Shown piece after piece: positions 17,774 through 26,262 of a stretch of DNA of 64,000 bases. The first letter of the stretch is position 1. Each line of letters opens with the position of its first letter. This stretch comes from SOJZ01 sp964556565 (GTDB lineage Archaea > Thermoproteota > Bathyarchaeia > Bathyarchaeales > Bathyarchaeaceae): the NCBI GenBank assembly GCA_964556565.1, contig CAZKWF010000001.1, positions 112,328 through 176,327 of the forward strand, written 5' to 3'. The notes below the pieces were generated by a model. That model searched no databases and was not told where the DNA came from. It saw nothing but the letters and a program-made list of their open reading frames with translations. A program made the position numbers and the translations under genes.

Positions 17774-17947
17774 TCATTTTTTCTTCTGTAATCTTTCTGT
17801 GCAGATTAGATGGTAGATGCTGTTCCCTTTGAAGGCACCTCCGTTTTCAGCTAACTTTCGAGCGTCATCTCCCGAGAGGTTTCTTACAGAGCTATCCACA
17901 ATTATGTTGCCATTAGCGCTAATAAGGCGGATGCCGTGGAAAAACAA
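17774..17947 (-). CDS. Small hypothetical protein (57 aa)
   Basis: An open minus-strand frame with TTG at 17947 and stop at 17774-17776. The product is protein-like: two beta-type segments (GIRLISANGNIIVDSSV), a helix (GDDARKLAENGG) and a Lys-rich end (ERLQKKK). The frame is open slightly further upstream (from about 17970) without a better start codon. A TATA-like GTATAAAT on the minus strand near 17998-18006 could drive it. It precedes hmgA on the same strand. No family is recognised; it could be a small gene or a decayed one. Confidence 0.4.
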   Translation of the reverse strand: MFFHGIRLISANGNIIVDSSVRNLSGDDARKLAENGGAFKGNSIYHLICTERLQKKK

Positions 17948-17999
17948 TTTTGACCGACCATTTGGAAAGGCGTAAACTTTTCAAGAAGATGGGGGAAGA

Positions 18000-18028
18000 T
18001 TTATACCCTTATACTAGTACAGTAGTAT
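18000..18028 (+). promoter_or_regulatory. Leaderless promoter and candidate operator of ArsR-like gene
   Basis: The TATA-like TTTATAC (about 18000-18006) lies 25 bases before the ATG at 18027, so the transcript is probably leaderless. An imperfect dyad ATACTAGTACAGTAGTAT occupies 18011-18028 (ATACTA, six-base spacer, TAGTAT) and overlaps the start codon. A bound regulator here would block transcription start; autoregulation is inferred from position. Confidence 0.45.
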
Positions 18029-18332
18029 GAGAGTTCATGAGATGCATTCTGAAAAAGAGTTAGGCCATAAGGTATGTGAAGCTCTGAGTCTTCCCAGCCG
18101 AATGCGCATACTGCAAGAACTCATAAAAGCATACCCAAATAGGCTAACGATTTCTAAACTGCAACAGATAACATCAGAACCACGTATGACCGTCTGGTTC
18201 CACATGAACAAGCTTAGAGAAGCAAACCTCGTCGAGCTAAACGGGTCCAGGCGAGGTTTCAAAGCCGTAACAAGGGCGTTGACCATACGGTTCAACGGAA
18301 ATGGGATTCAGTTGGAGGAGGAGAAGGAGTAA
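18027..18332 (+). CDS. ArsR-like winged-helix transcriptional regulator
   Basis: A 101-residue DNA-binding protein. The first helix region (LSLPSRMRILQELIKAY), the recognition region (EPRMTVWFHMNKLREANLVEL) and a wing with NGSRRGFKAVT fit the ArsR-type winged helix. No Cys pair for metal sensing is present. It is followed after 12 bases by a radical SAM gene on the same strand, so it may control that gene and itself through the dyad at 18011-18028. ATG 18027 appears leaderless. Confidence 0.82.
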   Translation: MRVHEMHSEKELGHKVCEALSLPSRMRILQELIKAYPNRLTISKLQQITSEPRMTVWFHMNKLREANLVELNGSRRGFKAVTRALTIRFNGNGIQLEEEKE

Positions 18333-18344
18333 GAGAGGGGTCAG

Positions 18345-19397
18345 ATGGTAAAAGAAGCCATGCTTTACGAAGAGTTGCCGGAAAACAAGGTGCGATGCAA
18401 CCTTTGCGGAAGGCGTTGCATAATAACTGAAGGCGCCGTAGGGTTCTGTTTGGTTAGAAAAAATGAGAAAGGGAAGCTCTACTCGCTCGTGTACGCCAAA
18501 GCCTGCTCTGTATGTGTTGATCCGATAACAAAAAAACCTCTCTCCCACTTTAACCCCGGTTCGCAGGTCATGTCCATCGCCACAGTGGGATGCAATTTCC
18601 GCTGTCGTTTCTGTGACAACTGGTTGATCAGTCAGGAAAAGGAAATTCAGGGATACGGTTTCCCTCCAGAAAAAGTTGTGAAGGCCGCGAAGGATGATGG
18701 GTGCCAAGGGATAAGCTACACTTACACTGAACCAACAATTTTCTTTGAGTATGCTTTCGACACGGCGATGTTGGCCCATAAGGAAGGAGTTTTCAATACT
18801 TTTGTGACCAATGGATACATGACCCCCGAAGCCGTCCAGCTGATAGCTCCAGTCCTAGATGCTGTAACAGTGGATTTTAAGGGTGCAGGAGACCCGGAAT
18901 TCTACAAGAAATTTGCAGCCGTTCCATCCGTGGAGCCAATTTATGAATCTTTGAAAGAAATGAAGAAATGTGATATACATGTTGAAGTCACTAATCTAGT
19001 CGTGCCGAAGATAGGAGATTCGATGGAAGCAATTCGTGAGCTAGCTATGTGGATAAGAGATAACCTTGGGAAAGACACTGTGTTTCATCTGCTCAGGTTT
19101 CATCCCAACTATCAGGTAACTGAGATTCCTTCAACTCCATTGGAGACGCTTGAATACGCCTGCGATGTGTCGCGTGAGATTGGCCTTAATTACGTGTATA
19201 TGGGAAATGTTCCGGGACACCGTTACGAGAATACTTACTGTCCGAGCTGTGGAGAGCTGGTGATTAAACGGTTCAGTTTCGACATCGTGAAGTGGCATCT
19301 AACCAAGGACATGTGTTGCCCAGCCTGTGGACAAAAAATAGCCATACGCGGTCAGTTTTATCCGGGTGGCGTATCTTACCCATATTACGTTATTTAG
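18345..19397 (+). CDS. AmmeMemoRadiSam-type radical SAM enzyme (AmrS-like)
   Basis: Radical SAM protein with the cluster motif CNFRCRFC (C83, C87, C90). An N-terminal CxxC-xxx-C region (CNLCGRRC) and a second pair CPSCGE/CPACGQ near the C-terminus suggest zinc sites. The sequence VPGHRYENTYCPSCGE is typical of the AmrS family, which occurs with AmrA and AmrB partners and whose reaction is unknown. No AmrA or AmrB is in this window. ATG 18345 has GAGGGG upstream. Probable operon with the ArsR-like gene. Confidence 0.88.
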   Translation: MVKEAMLYEELPENKVRCNLCGRRCIITEGAVGFCLVRKNEKGKLYSLVYAKACSVCVDPITKKPLSHFNPGSQVMSIATVGCNFRCRFCDNWLISQEKEIQGYGFPPEKVVKAAKDDGCQGISYTYTEPTIFFEYAFDTAMLAHKEGVFNTFVTNGYMTPEAVQLIAPVLDAVTVDFKGAGDPEFYKKFAAVPSVEPIYESLKEMKKCDIHVEVTNLVVPKIGDSMEAIRELAMWIRDNLGKDTVFHLLRFHPNYQVTEIPSTPLETLEYACDVSREIGLNYVYMGNVPGHRYENTYCPSCGELVIKRFSFDIVKWHLTKDMCCPACGQKIAIRGQFYPGGVSYPYYVI

Positions 19398-19502
19398 CAA
19401 CCGCCAAGGATGACTCACCTATACGATTTGATAGAATGTTGGATGCCATCATCACTTTTTATACACCCGTTTTTCAACTAATTACTCTAGGAAACAAACA
19501 TA

Positions 19503-20594
19503 ATGTGGACTGCTTGGAGACCTGACGCTACAGCTGTTCTAAAGGACAAGAAAGCTCGAGCAAGCCTAGCCAGATACTTCGACGTTATGCAAGACGACAA
19601 ACCCGCCAAGTTCATAATCGCTAAAAAACTGTCTGCAGACTTCGATGAACGCGATTCGCTTGCAAAACTGTGGAAACTGCACGACAAACTCACCGAAGAA
19701 TTTTACCGCCTACAAGAAAAGATTGATTCACATCAAAAACAACTGAAACGACTAGAAAACCCAGAAAAGTCATATCTCGACTTAAAGATCGAAATAGCAA
19801 ATCGCATTCTAGAAAGCTGTCACTTCTGTACTCGTAGATGCGGCTTCAACCGACTTAACGGAGAACTTGGATGCTGCAAGTGCGGAACCCAAATAACAGT
19901 TTCCACCATGTTCCAACACACAGGCGAAGAACCCGAACTCGTCCCGTCTGGAACAATATTCACGCTCGGCTGCACTATGCAGTGTCGCCACTGCCAAAAC
20001 TGGTCCATATCTCAATGGTATGAAAAAGGCGAAATCTTCTCACCCGAACGGCTGGCAAAACCTGTGGAACACCTACGCAAAAGTGGATGCAGAAACGTTA
20101 ATCTGGTTGGCGGTGACCCGACGCCTTGGCTTCAACAGTGGCTGGAAACGTTCCGACACGTCGACGTGAACATTCCCGTGGTTTGGAACTCCAACTCCTA
20201 CTACAGCGAAGAAACCGCTAAGCTTCTCGCCGGGTTTATAGATGTCTATCTTCTCGATTTCAAGTATGGATTAAACGAGTGTGCCAAAAGAATTTCCGAT
20301 GCGTTAGGCTATTGGGAGGCGTGCACGCGGAATCATCTATATGGTAAGAAGTATGGAGAACTCCTCATCCGTGTCCTAGTCTTGCCAGAGCATCTTGATT
20401 GTTGCACAAAGCCTATTTTGAACTGGATAGCCCAAAACCTTGGAACATGGGTTAGAACCAATGTGATGTTTCAATACCGTCCAGAATGGAGGGCCCACGA
20501 AATCCCAGAGCTTCGGAGAAGGCTAACTAAAGACGAGAGAGAACAAGCCATCAAACTTGCCGAAGAAGCTGGACTAACCAATTTTATAACCTAG
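19503..20594 (+). CDS. Radical SAM protein with N-terminal helical extension (PflX-like)
   Basis: A second radical SAM enzyme beside the AmrS-like one. Residues 1-95 are charged and helical (likely coiled coil near 60-95). A Cys-rich segment CHFCTRRCGFN is followed by a CCKC triad, then the cluster motif CTMQCRHC (C157, C161, C164). The layout resembles the COG1313 group related to pyruvate formate-lyase activating enzymes. A TATA-like TTTTTATAC lies about 45 bases upstream of ATG 19503. Substrate unknown. The last codons form one copy of a 24-base direct repeat. Confidence 0.85.
   Translation: MWTAWRPDATAVLKDKKARASLARYFDVMQDDKPAKFIIAKKLSADFDERDSLAKLWKLHDKLTEEFYRLQEKIDSHQKQLKRLENPEKSYLDLKIEIANRILESCHFCTRRCGFNRLNGELGCCKCGTQITVSTMFQHTGEEPELVPSGTIFTLGCTMQCRHCQNWSISQWYEKGEIFSPERLAKPVEHLRKSGCRNVNLVGGDPTPWLQQWLETFRHVDVNIPVVWNSNSYYSEETAKLLAGFIDVYLLDFKYGLNECAKRISDALGYWEACTRNHLYGKKYGELLIRVLVLPEHLDCCTKPILNWIAQNLGTWVRTNVMFQYRPEWRAHEIPELRRRLTKDEREQAIKLAEEAGLTNFIT
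20570..20593 (+). repeat. Direct repeat, copy 1 (overlaps end of radical SAM gene)
   Basis: Contains CTAACCAATTTTATAAC at 20574-20590 and matches 22 of 24 bases with 21113-21136, exactly 543 bases downstream. This copy encodes the last residues and stop of the radical SAM protein. Confidence 0.75.
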
Positions 20595-20786
20595 TTTTTC
20601 GAGGTTATAACATGCTTTTTCATTTTCTTTTCCTGAACTGTTTGAGCTACTGCATACATGCATAAAACAACGCAAATATCCCAAATGGATGCATAAGAGA
20701 GATTTTCGGTGATATGATAGAGGAAGAATTTTGAGATTAGAGGCATCCACAGACTAACCTATAAATACATCGAGTGCTTTTTTCAA

Positions 20787-21059
20787 ATGCTGATGAAAAT
20801 GAAGATCAAAATCAAGAAGCCAACAGAAGAAGAACGAAGAAGAGCAAAAAGCTGGCCAACTTGGGAAAAGGAACCTTCCACGTTTCCATGGGAGTATGAT
20901 CAAAAAGAAGCTTGTCTGATTCTTGAAGGAAGGTCTATCGTGAAGACAGATGAAGGAAATGTGGAATTCGGTGCTGGTGATTTTGTGACCTTTCCAAAGG
21001 GTCTCAAATGCACTTGGGAAATCAAGGAGAAGATTAGAAAACATTACAAACTAGGTTGA
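20787..21059 (+). CDS. Small cupin-domain protein (DUF861-like)
   Basis: Single-domain cupin of 90 residues. The second cupin motif is visible as EGNVEFGAGDFVTFPKG, and CLILEGRSIVKT forms the preceding strand; metal-binding His residues of the first motif are absent, as in the Cupin_3/DUF861 group. The N-terminus is strongly charged. It lies between two copies of a 24-base direct repeat (20570 and 21113). Function is unknown; relatives include ureidoglycolate-related and EutQ-like domains. Confidence 0.78.
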   Translation: MLMKMKIKIKKPTEEERRRAKSWPTWEKEPSTFPWEYDQKEACLILEGRSIVKTDEGNVEFGAGDFVTFPKGLKCTWEIKEKIRKHYKLG

Positions 21060-21112
21060 CGCGCCCAAAGACAAAAGAAAAAGGGGAAATGCAGGGGATA
21101 TATCCAGCAATA

Positions 21113-21136
21113 TGGGCTAACCAATTTTATAACATA
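21113..21136 (+). repeat. Direct repeat, copy 2 (intergenic)
   Basis: Contains CTAACCAATTTTATAAC at 21117-21133, identical to the core of copy 1 at 20574-20590. It lies in the gap between the cupin and zinc-ribbon genes and is not coding in any long frame. Confidence 0.75.
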
Positions 21137-21289
21137 AATTTTCTTACAGATACCTAAAAAACGAAATGGCGTTTTCACACTAGTCCTGCAAGAATTGTTT
21201 TCTTCTCACACGTTGAAATGAAACCAAAAGTATTTCTCATGCTTCTTCGTTCTATGTGGTGGAGTGAAACGTGAAAAGGTAGATACTAT

Positions 21290-21496
21290 ATGCGTTACTG
21301 TCCCGAATGTGGCGGTGAACTGAAGTATATTTCGGCTACAAAACGCTATGCATGCAAGAGCTGTGGACTCTCTCTTACGCCTCAAGAACTCACGGAGTTG
21401 CGTGAAAAGTTGAGACCGAGCTTTGAGTCTGCGGAGGAGCGACGGCGGAAAGAGCGGAAAGATTACTTGAAGTGGTGGCTCGGCAAGAAAAAGTAG
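21290..21496 (+). CDS. Small zinc-ribbon protein
   Basis: A 68-residue protein with an N-terminal zinc ribbon (YCPECGG, then YACKSCGLSL) followed by a charged helical tail (ERRRKERKDYLKWWLGKKK). This composition is common among archaeal small nucleic-acid- or protein-binding adaptors. ATG 21290 is preceded by AAAAGGTAG. No partner gene is evident. Confidence 0.75.
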   Translation: MRYCPECGGELKYISATKRYACKSCGLSLTPQELTELREKLRPSFESAEERRRKERKDYLKWWLGKKK

Positions 21497-21647
21497 ACAG
21501 TGCATAATGCAGAGCGTTTGAAGCATTTGCGTAGGTAACGGACTGTTTTTTATATGAAAATACTGCATTATTCTGCGCCAAATAGTCACTGCATAATCTT
21601 CATTTATCTGTTTGAATTGATGTTTCAGCTGGTAGGAGAATAGTGGT

Positions 21648-22472
21648 ATGGCTTGTTCAATAGAGATCATCTGCGTTGGAACAGAGCTTCTAATTGGTAA
21701 GACCTTGAATACAAATGCTCATTGGTTGTCAAAACGAATAACGAGTTTAGGAGGCAAAGTCGCAAGAATCACCGTGGTTAGAGACAACGTGAACGAAATA
21801 GCATCCTCTGTAAACGAAGCTACGCGAAGGAAACCTCGTTTCTTAATCACCGTAGGTGGGCTTGGCCCAACGTTTGATGACAAGACGTTGGAAGGTGTTG
21901 CTAAGGCGTTAAGGTGTAAGTTAGAAATTGACGATGAAGCTTTGAAAATGGTGGAGGGAAAATATCACATGTATGTGGAGGAGGGCCGGATGGAGAAGGC
22001 GGAGTTGACTCCTCCTCGCGTTAAGATGGCGAAGCTTCCTAAAGGTGGTAAACCTCTACCTAATTCAGTTGGAACTGCGCCAGGTGTGATCATAGAATGC
22101 GAGGGCACAACTTTAGTGGCACTTCCTGGGGTTCCGTCCGAAATGATGGCTATATTTGAGGGATCTATTGCGCCTATTCTTAGACAAGCTGCAGGTGATG
22201 TAACGTTTTTTGAAACAAGTATAGACGTAACTGGCGTTGTGGAGTCGGAAATGGCTCCGATTATCGATCGGGTGATGCATGATAATCCGTATGTTTATAT
22301 AAAATCTCATCCCAAAGGTGGCGAAGGAATCTCCAAAATAGAATTTCACCTCTCAACAACTGTCGAGAACTCCGTTGTAGCCAGAAAATATATCAGCAAA
22401 GCTCTTGTTCAACTGTCGGACATGGCTCTGAAGAAAGGTGGCAAAATCAAGCCTGTTAAGGCAGAAACTTGA
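21648..22472 (+). CDS. CinA-like MoCF-domain protein (competence/damage-inducible homologue)
   Basis: Corresponds to the N-terminal MoCF (molybdopterin-binding-like) part of CinA as a stand-alone archaeal protein. Motifs include GTELLIGKTLNTNAHWL, GGLGPTFDDKT and a GVPSEM segment; the C-terminal 90 residues are the alpha/beta CinA middle domain. Bacterial full-length CinA has ADP-ribose or CoA pyrophosphatase activity in this half. The second half (NMN deamidase-like) is encoded separately at 3912. The start is ATG 21648. Activity here is unproven. Confidence 0.86.
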   Translation: MACSIEIICVGTELLIGKTLNTNAHWLSKRITSLGGKVARITVVRDNVNEIASSVNEATRRKPRFLITVGGLGPTFDDKTLEGVAKALRCKLEIDDEALKMVEGKYHMYVEEGRMEKAELTPPRVKMAKLPKGGKPLPNSVGTAPGVIIECEGTTLVALPGVPSEMMAIFEGSIAPILRQAAGDVTFFETSIDVTGVVESEMAPIIDRVMHDNPYVYIKSHPKGGEGISKIEFHLSTTVENSVVARKYISKALVQLSDMALKKGGKIKPVKAET

Positions 22473-22623
22473 TATTGTCGGAAAACTTTTTCGCCTGTAA
22501 TGTAATCGTTTCTTAAGATCACATTCTATTCTTTTGCACACGATTCGACTTTCTTTTCTATGTATCATTGGTAAGTATTGTCTGTTCTGAACCCTTAAGA
22601 ATTGCTCATTAACATTAGAGAAA

Positions 22624-23574
22624 ATGATGGAAGATAGGAAAGAGGGAATCATGGAAGACACCAGTCATGGTATGTCGTTGGAGATGGTAATCCTAGTAAT
22701 CTGTATGATACCTGCCATAGTGTTGGGGACATTCTTAGCCTTATATATGATACTTGAAATAGCCCCTGATTATCCGCCTAGACCTGATATGCAATTAGAG
22801 AGATTGTTACAACCAACTATATGGAATCCCAACGCCACACATGAGTTGCCTTATCAGGATTATGTTACTCCTTTTGATTCTGCAGTTAAGCATTTGTCAG
22901 ATGGGGTAGATGGAAAGGTAGCAGCTTACAGAGCAGCGGTAGGTTGGGTGTGGGTTTCTGATGCTACGCTGAATGGTGTGGATGAAAAGTGGCTGATGCC
23001 CCACGTCTTTCTTGTGGACACTCCTAGCTATGATACGAATCCGGCAAAACCAAGGGAGGCGAGTGATTGTGAAGAACAAGCGAACACGTTGGTGTCTCTT
23101 TTAAGGGCTGAGGGTGTTGAAGCGGAGGATGTGAGAGTTGTCTTGGGATTAGTGAATTTTGGGGGAGATGAAGGGGGGCACGCGTGGGTGGAAGTGTATG
23201 AGGATGATAGATGGCTGGCGTTGGAAGCTACGTCTGGCCCATATTATGATGATGATTCTCAGAGGTTGGTGGAAAGGAGAGGTATGTCTTACAACTACTA
23301 CGAGACTCGTTCATATCCCAGCGTGGATATATGGTTCTGCTACAACGACGTTTACTACATAGATTTTGTTCATAGCAAAGAGAAGGCTCCTGATCATTGG
23401 TCTTCCTTACAGGTTGTAGGCAATGATGGTTCTGAGATGAAGGGAGTAGACGTTATGTGTTTCTGTCTAGCACTGTTGATTACCATTTATCTTTCGGAAG
23501 CACAAATAAGCATAATTGGAGAATTCGCTCCACGGAGAATGAGGGGTAGACTAATAACTCTGACTTACCAGTAA
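22624..23574 (+). CDS. Membrane-anchored transglutaminase-like protein
   Basis: One N-terminal membrane segment (about residues 20-44) anchors a domain with a transglutaminase-like triad: C149 in SDCEEQANTLVSLLRAEG, H186 in GGHAWVEVY, and an acidic residue E201 in LALEATSG where Asp is more usual. Archaeal members of this fold are thought to be extracellular cysteine peptidases or amidases. A second, weaker hydrophobic segment lies near residues 279-296. ATG 22624 (ATG 22651 also possible) follows an AT-rich leader. It stands alone. Confidence 0.82.
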   Translation: MMEDRKEGIMEDTSHGMSLEMVILVICMIPAIVLGTFLALYMILEIAPDYPPRPDMQLERLLQPTIWNPNATHELPYQDYVTPFDSAVKHLSDGVDGKVAAYRAAVGWVWVSDATLNGVDEKWLMPHVFLVDTPSYDTNPAKPREASDCEEQANTLVSLLRAEGVEAEDVRVVLGLVNFGGDEGGHAWVEVYEDDRWLALEATSGPYYDDDSQRLVERRGMSYNYYETRSYPSVDIWFCYNDVYYIDFVHSKEKAPDHWSSLQVVGNDGSEMKGVDVMCFCLALLITIYLSEAQISIIGEFAPRRMRGRLITLTYQ

Positions 23575-23745
23575 GAACCCTTACGCACATTGAGACAAAT
23601 ACTTGGCAAATGATGGCAACTGATCTTTCACTGCTTTGAAGGCATTTTTCGTTGAAGTTTCTTCTACGAAAAAAGGGGTTTATTAAGAAAGAGAACCCAT
23701 TTATCCTAGGAACTACACTTCGTTACAGAAGGCGGGAATATAAAG

Positions 23746-23955
23746 ATGACCAAGACAGGCGATCATGTTAGGTGTCCGCAATGCGGTGGAGACGCACGTG
23801 TTGTTTGGATTTCGCAAGACGAAAAAACTGTGGCAATAAAATGCGCTAGATACCATAGTCAGATAAGTCCTCCTCCCACAAGGTTCAGTTCACATGGCCA
23901 AACTAAAACTAAGAAAGGAATGGTATTTCTCATAAATGCCACTCAGAAAAAGTGA
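23746..23955 (+). CDS. Small Cys-containing protein, probable half zinc ribbon
   Basis: A 69-residue protein with CPQCGG near the N-terminus and a single later Cys in AIKCARYHS, where His could act as fourth ligand. The C-terminus is Lys-rich. ATG 23746 follows GGCGGG at some distance. No family is recognised. The following 227 bases to 24182 hold no gene I can support. Confidence 0.5.
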   Translation: MTKTGDHVRCPQCGGDARVVWISQDEKTVAIKCARYHSQISPPPTRFSSHGQTKTKKGMVFLINATQKK

Positions 23956-24182
23956 AAACTCGTATAGTTTTACGTGATAGCGTGACAAACAGCTGTTGCT
24001 TGTGGCAGTTCGTGAATCAAGAAACAGATGTTGTCTTACAGCTATTATGTGAGTCGAAGCGAAGGTGCAAATTGAATATTGAAAAAGATGATTGAAATCT
24101 GAGTGCCGAGCAAACCCTAAAACAAATAAACAAACGCAACGAATTTATTTAGGCTGTTTCGTTCACACGACAGGTGTTCTAA

Positions 24183-24944
24183 ATGTTTATAATCTTTATA
24201 GTTGGCACAGCGGGTTCAGGGAAATCGCTCCTTACTGCTTGCTTCGCTGATTGGCTAAAAATTCAGAAACAAAATGTGGCAACCGTGAATTTAGACCCTG
24301 GAGTCCTTACCTTACCATATACACCGGACATCGACGCCCGCGAATATGTGAGTGTTCAAAGGCTAATGGAAGAATACAAGCTTGGGCCCAACGGCGCACT
24401 TGTAATGGCGGCGGACCTACTCGCAGAAGAAGCGGAAGAGCTTGGACGAGAAATTAGAAATCTTAATTCCGACATGGTTATTGTAGACACTCCGGGTCAA
24501 ATGGAACTTTTTGCCTTCAGGGCTAGTGGACCTTACATTGTAAATGAAATAACTAAGGAGCCTAAAGCGATTATATACCTATTCGACTCCGTATTCTCTG
24601 CTAGTCCCCTTAACTACGTTTCAAACATGTTTTTATCCGCTGCTGTGTACAACCGTTTTTTTGTTCCTCAAACGTATGTGCTGTCGAAATGTGATCTTCT
24701 TCCATCTGAAGACGTAGATCGCATTGTAGACTGGTCGGCTTCTCCTAAGACGTTAGAATTAGCGATCGAGGAAAAGTTGACTGGAACGAGACGTTTACTC
24801 AGCCGTGACATGATGCACGCTATTTACAGGTTGGGGTTGAGGTTCTTTCTGATACCCGTTTCCGCGAAAACAAACGATGGGCTCATCAACCTTAACACAG
24901 CGTTGGAACGTATTGCTACAGAAGGAGAAAAATTCACCACATAG
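24183..24944 (+). CDS. GPN-loop GTPase
   Basis: Archaeal counterpart of eukaryotic Gpn1-3, homodimeric GTPases involved in RNA polymerase II assembly in eukaryotes; the archaeal role is unclear. P-loop GTAGSGKS is at 8-15, the defining GPN tripeptide at 68-70, and DTPGQMELF near 101-109 provides the G3 motif; KCDLL supplies G4 specificity in altered form (SKCD in place of NKxD). The length, 253 residues, is normal. ATG 24183. Confidence 0.93.
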   Translation: MFIIFIVGTAGSGKSLLTACFADWLKIQKQNVATVNLDPGVLTLPYTPDIDAREYVSVQRLMEEYKLGPNGALVMAADLLAEEAEELGREIRNLNSDMVIVDTPGQMELFAFRASGPYIVNEITKEPKAIIYLFDSVFSASPLNYVSNMFLSAAVYNRFFVPQTYVLSKCDLLPSEDVDRIVDWSASPKTLELAIEEKLTGTRRLLSRDMMHAIYRLGLRFFLIPVSAKTNDGLINLNTALERIATEGEKFTT

Positions 24945-25043
24945 GTGAGAAGAAACGACAAAAACTAAAACCCCAGTAGCTGTACACTATTCTGTATCCT
25001 TGGCATAGATTGTTGGCTTGAAAATCGTTGCAGGAGAGGATGT

Positions 25044-25433
25044 CTACTTAGCCATTTCTTTAAACTTGAGGTATATTGCGGAGAAAATTGCTCCGATGCA
25101 TGTTATTATTGCGCCTATTAGAGCGACGTATATTCCGTAGGATACCAGACCTGATGTGTTGAAGAACGAGTGAATCACGCTGAATATTATAAGTAGGCTT
25201 CCAGCTGCCATAAGCACTGGGCTTGCGTTGAGGGATCGGGGCATTATTAGGACGAAGAGACTGGCCAATATCATTACGCAACCATAAACAGCCCATGTAG
25301 CACCACCTGTCATAATTCCAGCAGTGTGGCCTTCCCACGGGAGAAGCAGTCCTCCAAATGACAAGATGAAACCCATTACACCCAAAATCGTGGTACACAT
25401 CCAGAAAGCTAAGGCAGCATACTCATTTGTCAT
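25044..25433 (-). CDS. Small membrane protein, four TM segments
   Basis: A 129-residue hydrophobic protein with four probable membrane segments (about residues 8-32, 40-63, 70-90 and 95-122), separated by very short loops, with a basic C-terminus (YLKFKEMAK). No catalytic or binding motif is seen and I do not recognise the family. It faces the GPN GTPase convergently. Confidence 0.7.
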   Translation of the reverse strand: MTNEYAALAFWMCTTILGVMGFILSFGGLLLPWEGHTAGIMTGGATWAVYGCVMILASLFVLIMPRSLNASPVLMAAGSLLIIFSVIHSFFNTSGLVSYGIYVALIGAIITCIGAIFSAIYLKFKEMAK

Positions 25434-25661
25434 GTTTATTCACAAGTTGTTAAACATTAGTTGCACTTTTAAGTCTTTATAAGGTTATTTTCTAGAAGCA
25501 AACTACACAACGGCGACTTCGAATAACTTGTGATTCAGATATTTCCTGCATCCTTTTTATTTGACTTCTGAAACCCTAGTACATTGAAGTTTGGTTCAGG
25601 CGTTTCGAGATTACAAGTAACAGAAACCCTTAATTTAATCTTTAATGGTGAAGGTAAAAGA

Positions 25662-25756
25662 GGGCCCGTAGCTCAGCAAGGATAGAGTTCAAAAGCGTCT
25701 ACAGCACCGGGCTTTTAACCCGGGGGTCTCGGGTTCAATTCCCGACGGGCCCGCCA
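25662..25756 (+). tRNA. tRNA-Lys(TTT) with 17-nt internal insertion, encoded CCA
   Basis: Acceptor GGGCCCG (25662-25668) pairs with CGGGCCC (25746-25752), the discriminator is G25753 and CCA is encoded at 25754-25756. The anticodon arm is CCGGG-CTTTTAA-CCCGG (anticodon TTT at 25714-25716); the T arm is TCGGG-TTCAATT-CCCGA. Between the D arm and anticodon stem there are 17 extra bases, TTCAAAAGCGTCTACAG at 25688-25704 (the boundary can slide by two bases). Removing them leaves a 75-base tRNA with a perfect GCTC/GAGC D stem. This looks like a non-canonical intron near position 25/26. Confidence 0.9.
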
Positions 25757-25833
25757 CTATGTCTATGGAGTTCTCAGCTTTGAGGAGCAACGTAAAAAAG
25801 TCAACAGTTTCTCTAATGAGATGCGTGATTGTT

Positions 25834-26202
25834 ATGGGAGGATGGACATGTCCGAATCCCAAGTGCCTGTATGACGGGGAGATACATGCTGATGAGTGTT
25901 GTCCTCTCTGTGGAGCTGAGGCTAGAGAGTTTGATTTTGTGGCGCTTGGTAAATTGTTGAAAGAAAAACGGAACGTTGCGAAACTGAAAAGAGAAGAGAA
26001 GAATATAGAGCATGCGATGAAGCGTGTCAAGTTTTGCCCTAAGTGTGGTTCAACCGATGTGTTTTGGGCGTCTGGTCTACCACAACTATGGTCTACTTGG
26101 GACTGTAGAAGATGCGGTTATCGAGGACCACTAATTCTGGAGGACAGTGAGATGGCGGCTAAGCTTAGAGATTTTTATTCCAAGAAAAAAGTTTCTCAGT
26201 AG
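25834..26202 (+). CDS. Protein with two zinc ribbons
   Basis: The N-terminal half holds a Cys set WTCPNPKCLYD...CCPLCGAE, then a basic helix (LLKEKRNVAKLKREEKNIEHAMKR), then a second ribbon FCPKCGSTDVFW...WDCRRCGYRG near the C-terminus. The last ribbon resembles those of transcription- or translation-linked archaeal proteins. The reading frame extends upstream to 25759, just after tRNA-Lys, but ATG 25834 begins right before the first ribbon. It lies between tRNA-Lys and tRNA-Asp. Function unknown. Confidence 0.7.
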   Translation: MGGWTCPNPKCLYDGEIHADECCPLCGAEAREFDFVALGKLLKEKRNVAKLKREEKNIEHAMKRVKFCPKCGSTDVFWASGLPQLWSTWDCRRCGYRGPLILEDSEMAAKLRDFYSKKKVSQ

Positions 26203-26262
26203 AAGCGGGATATTTGCTTGACAAAATTTAAGTAGAACTCTTCTTTCTTTATGGAATTTGAT

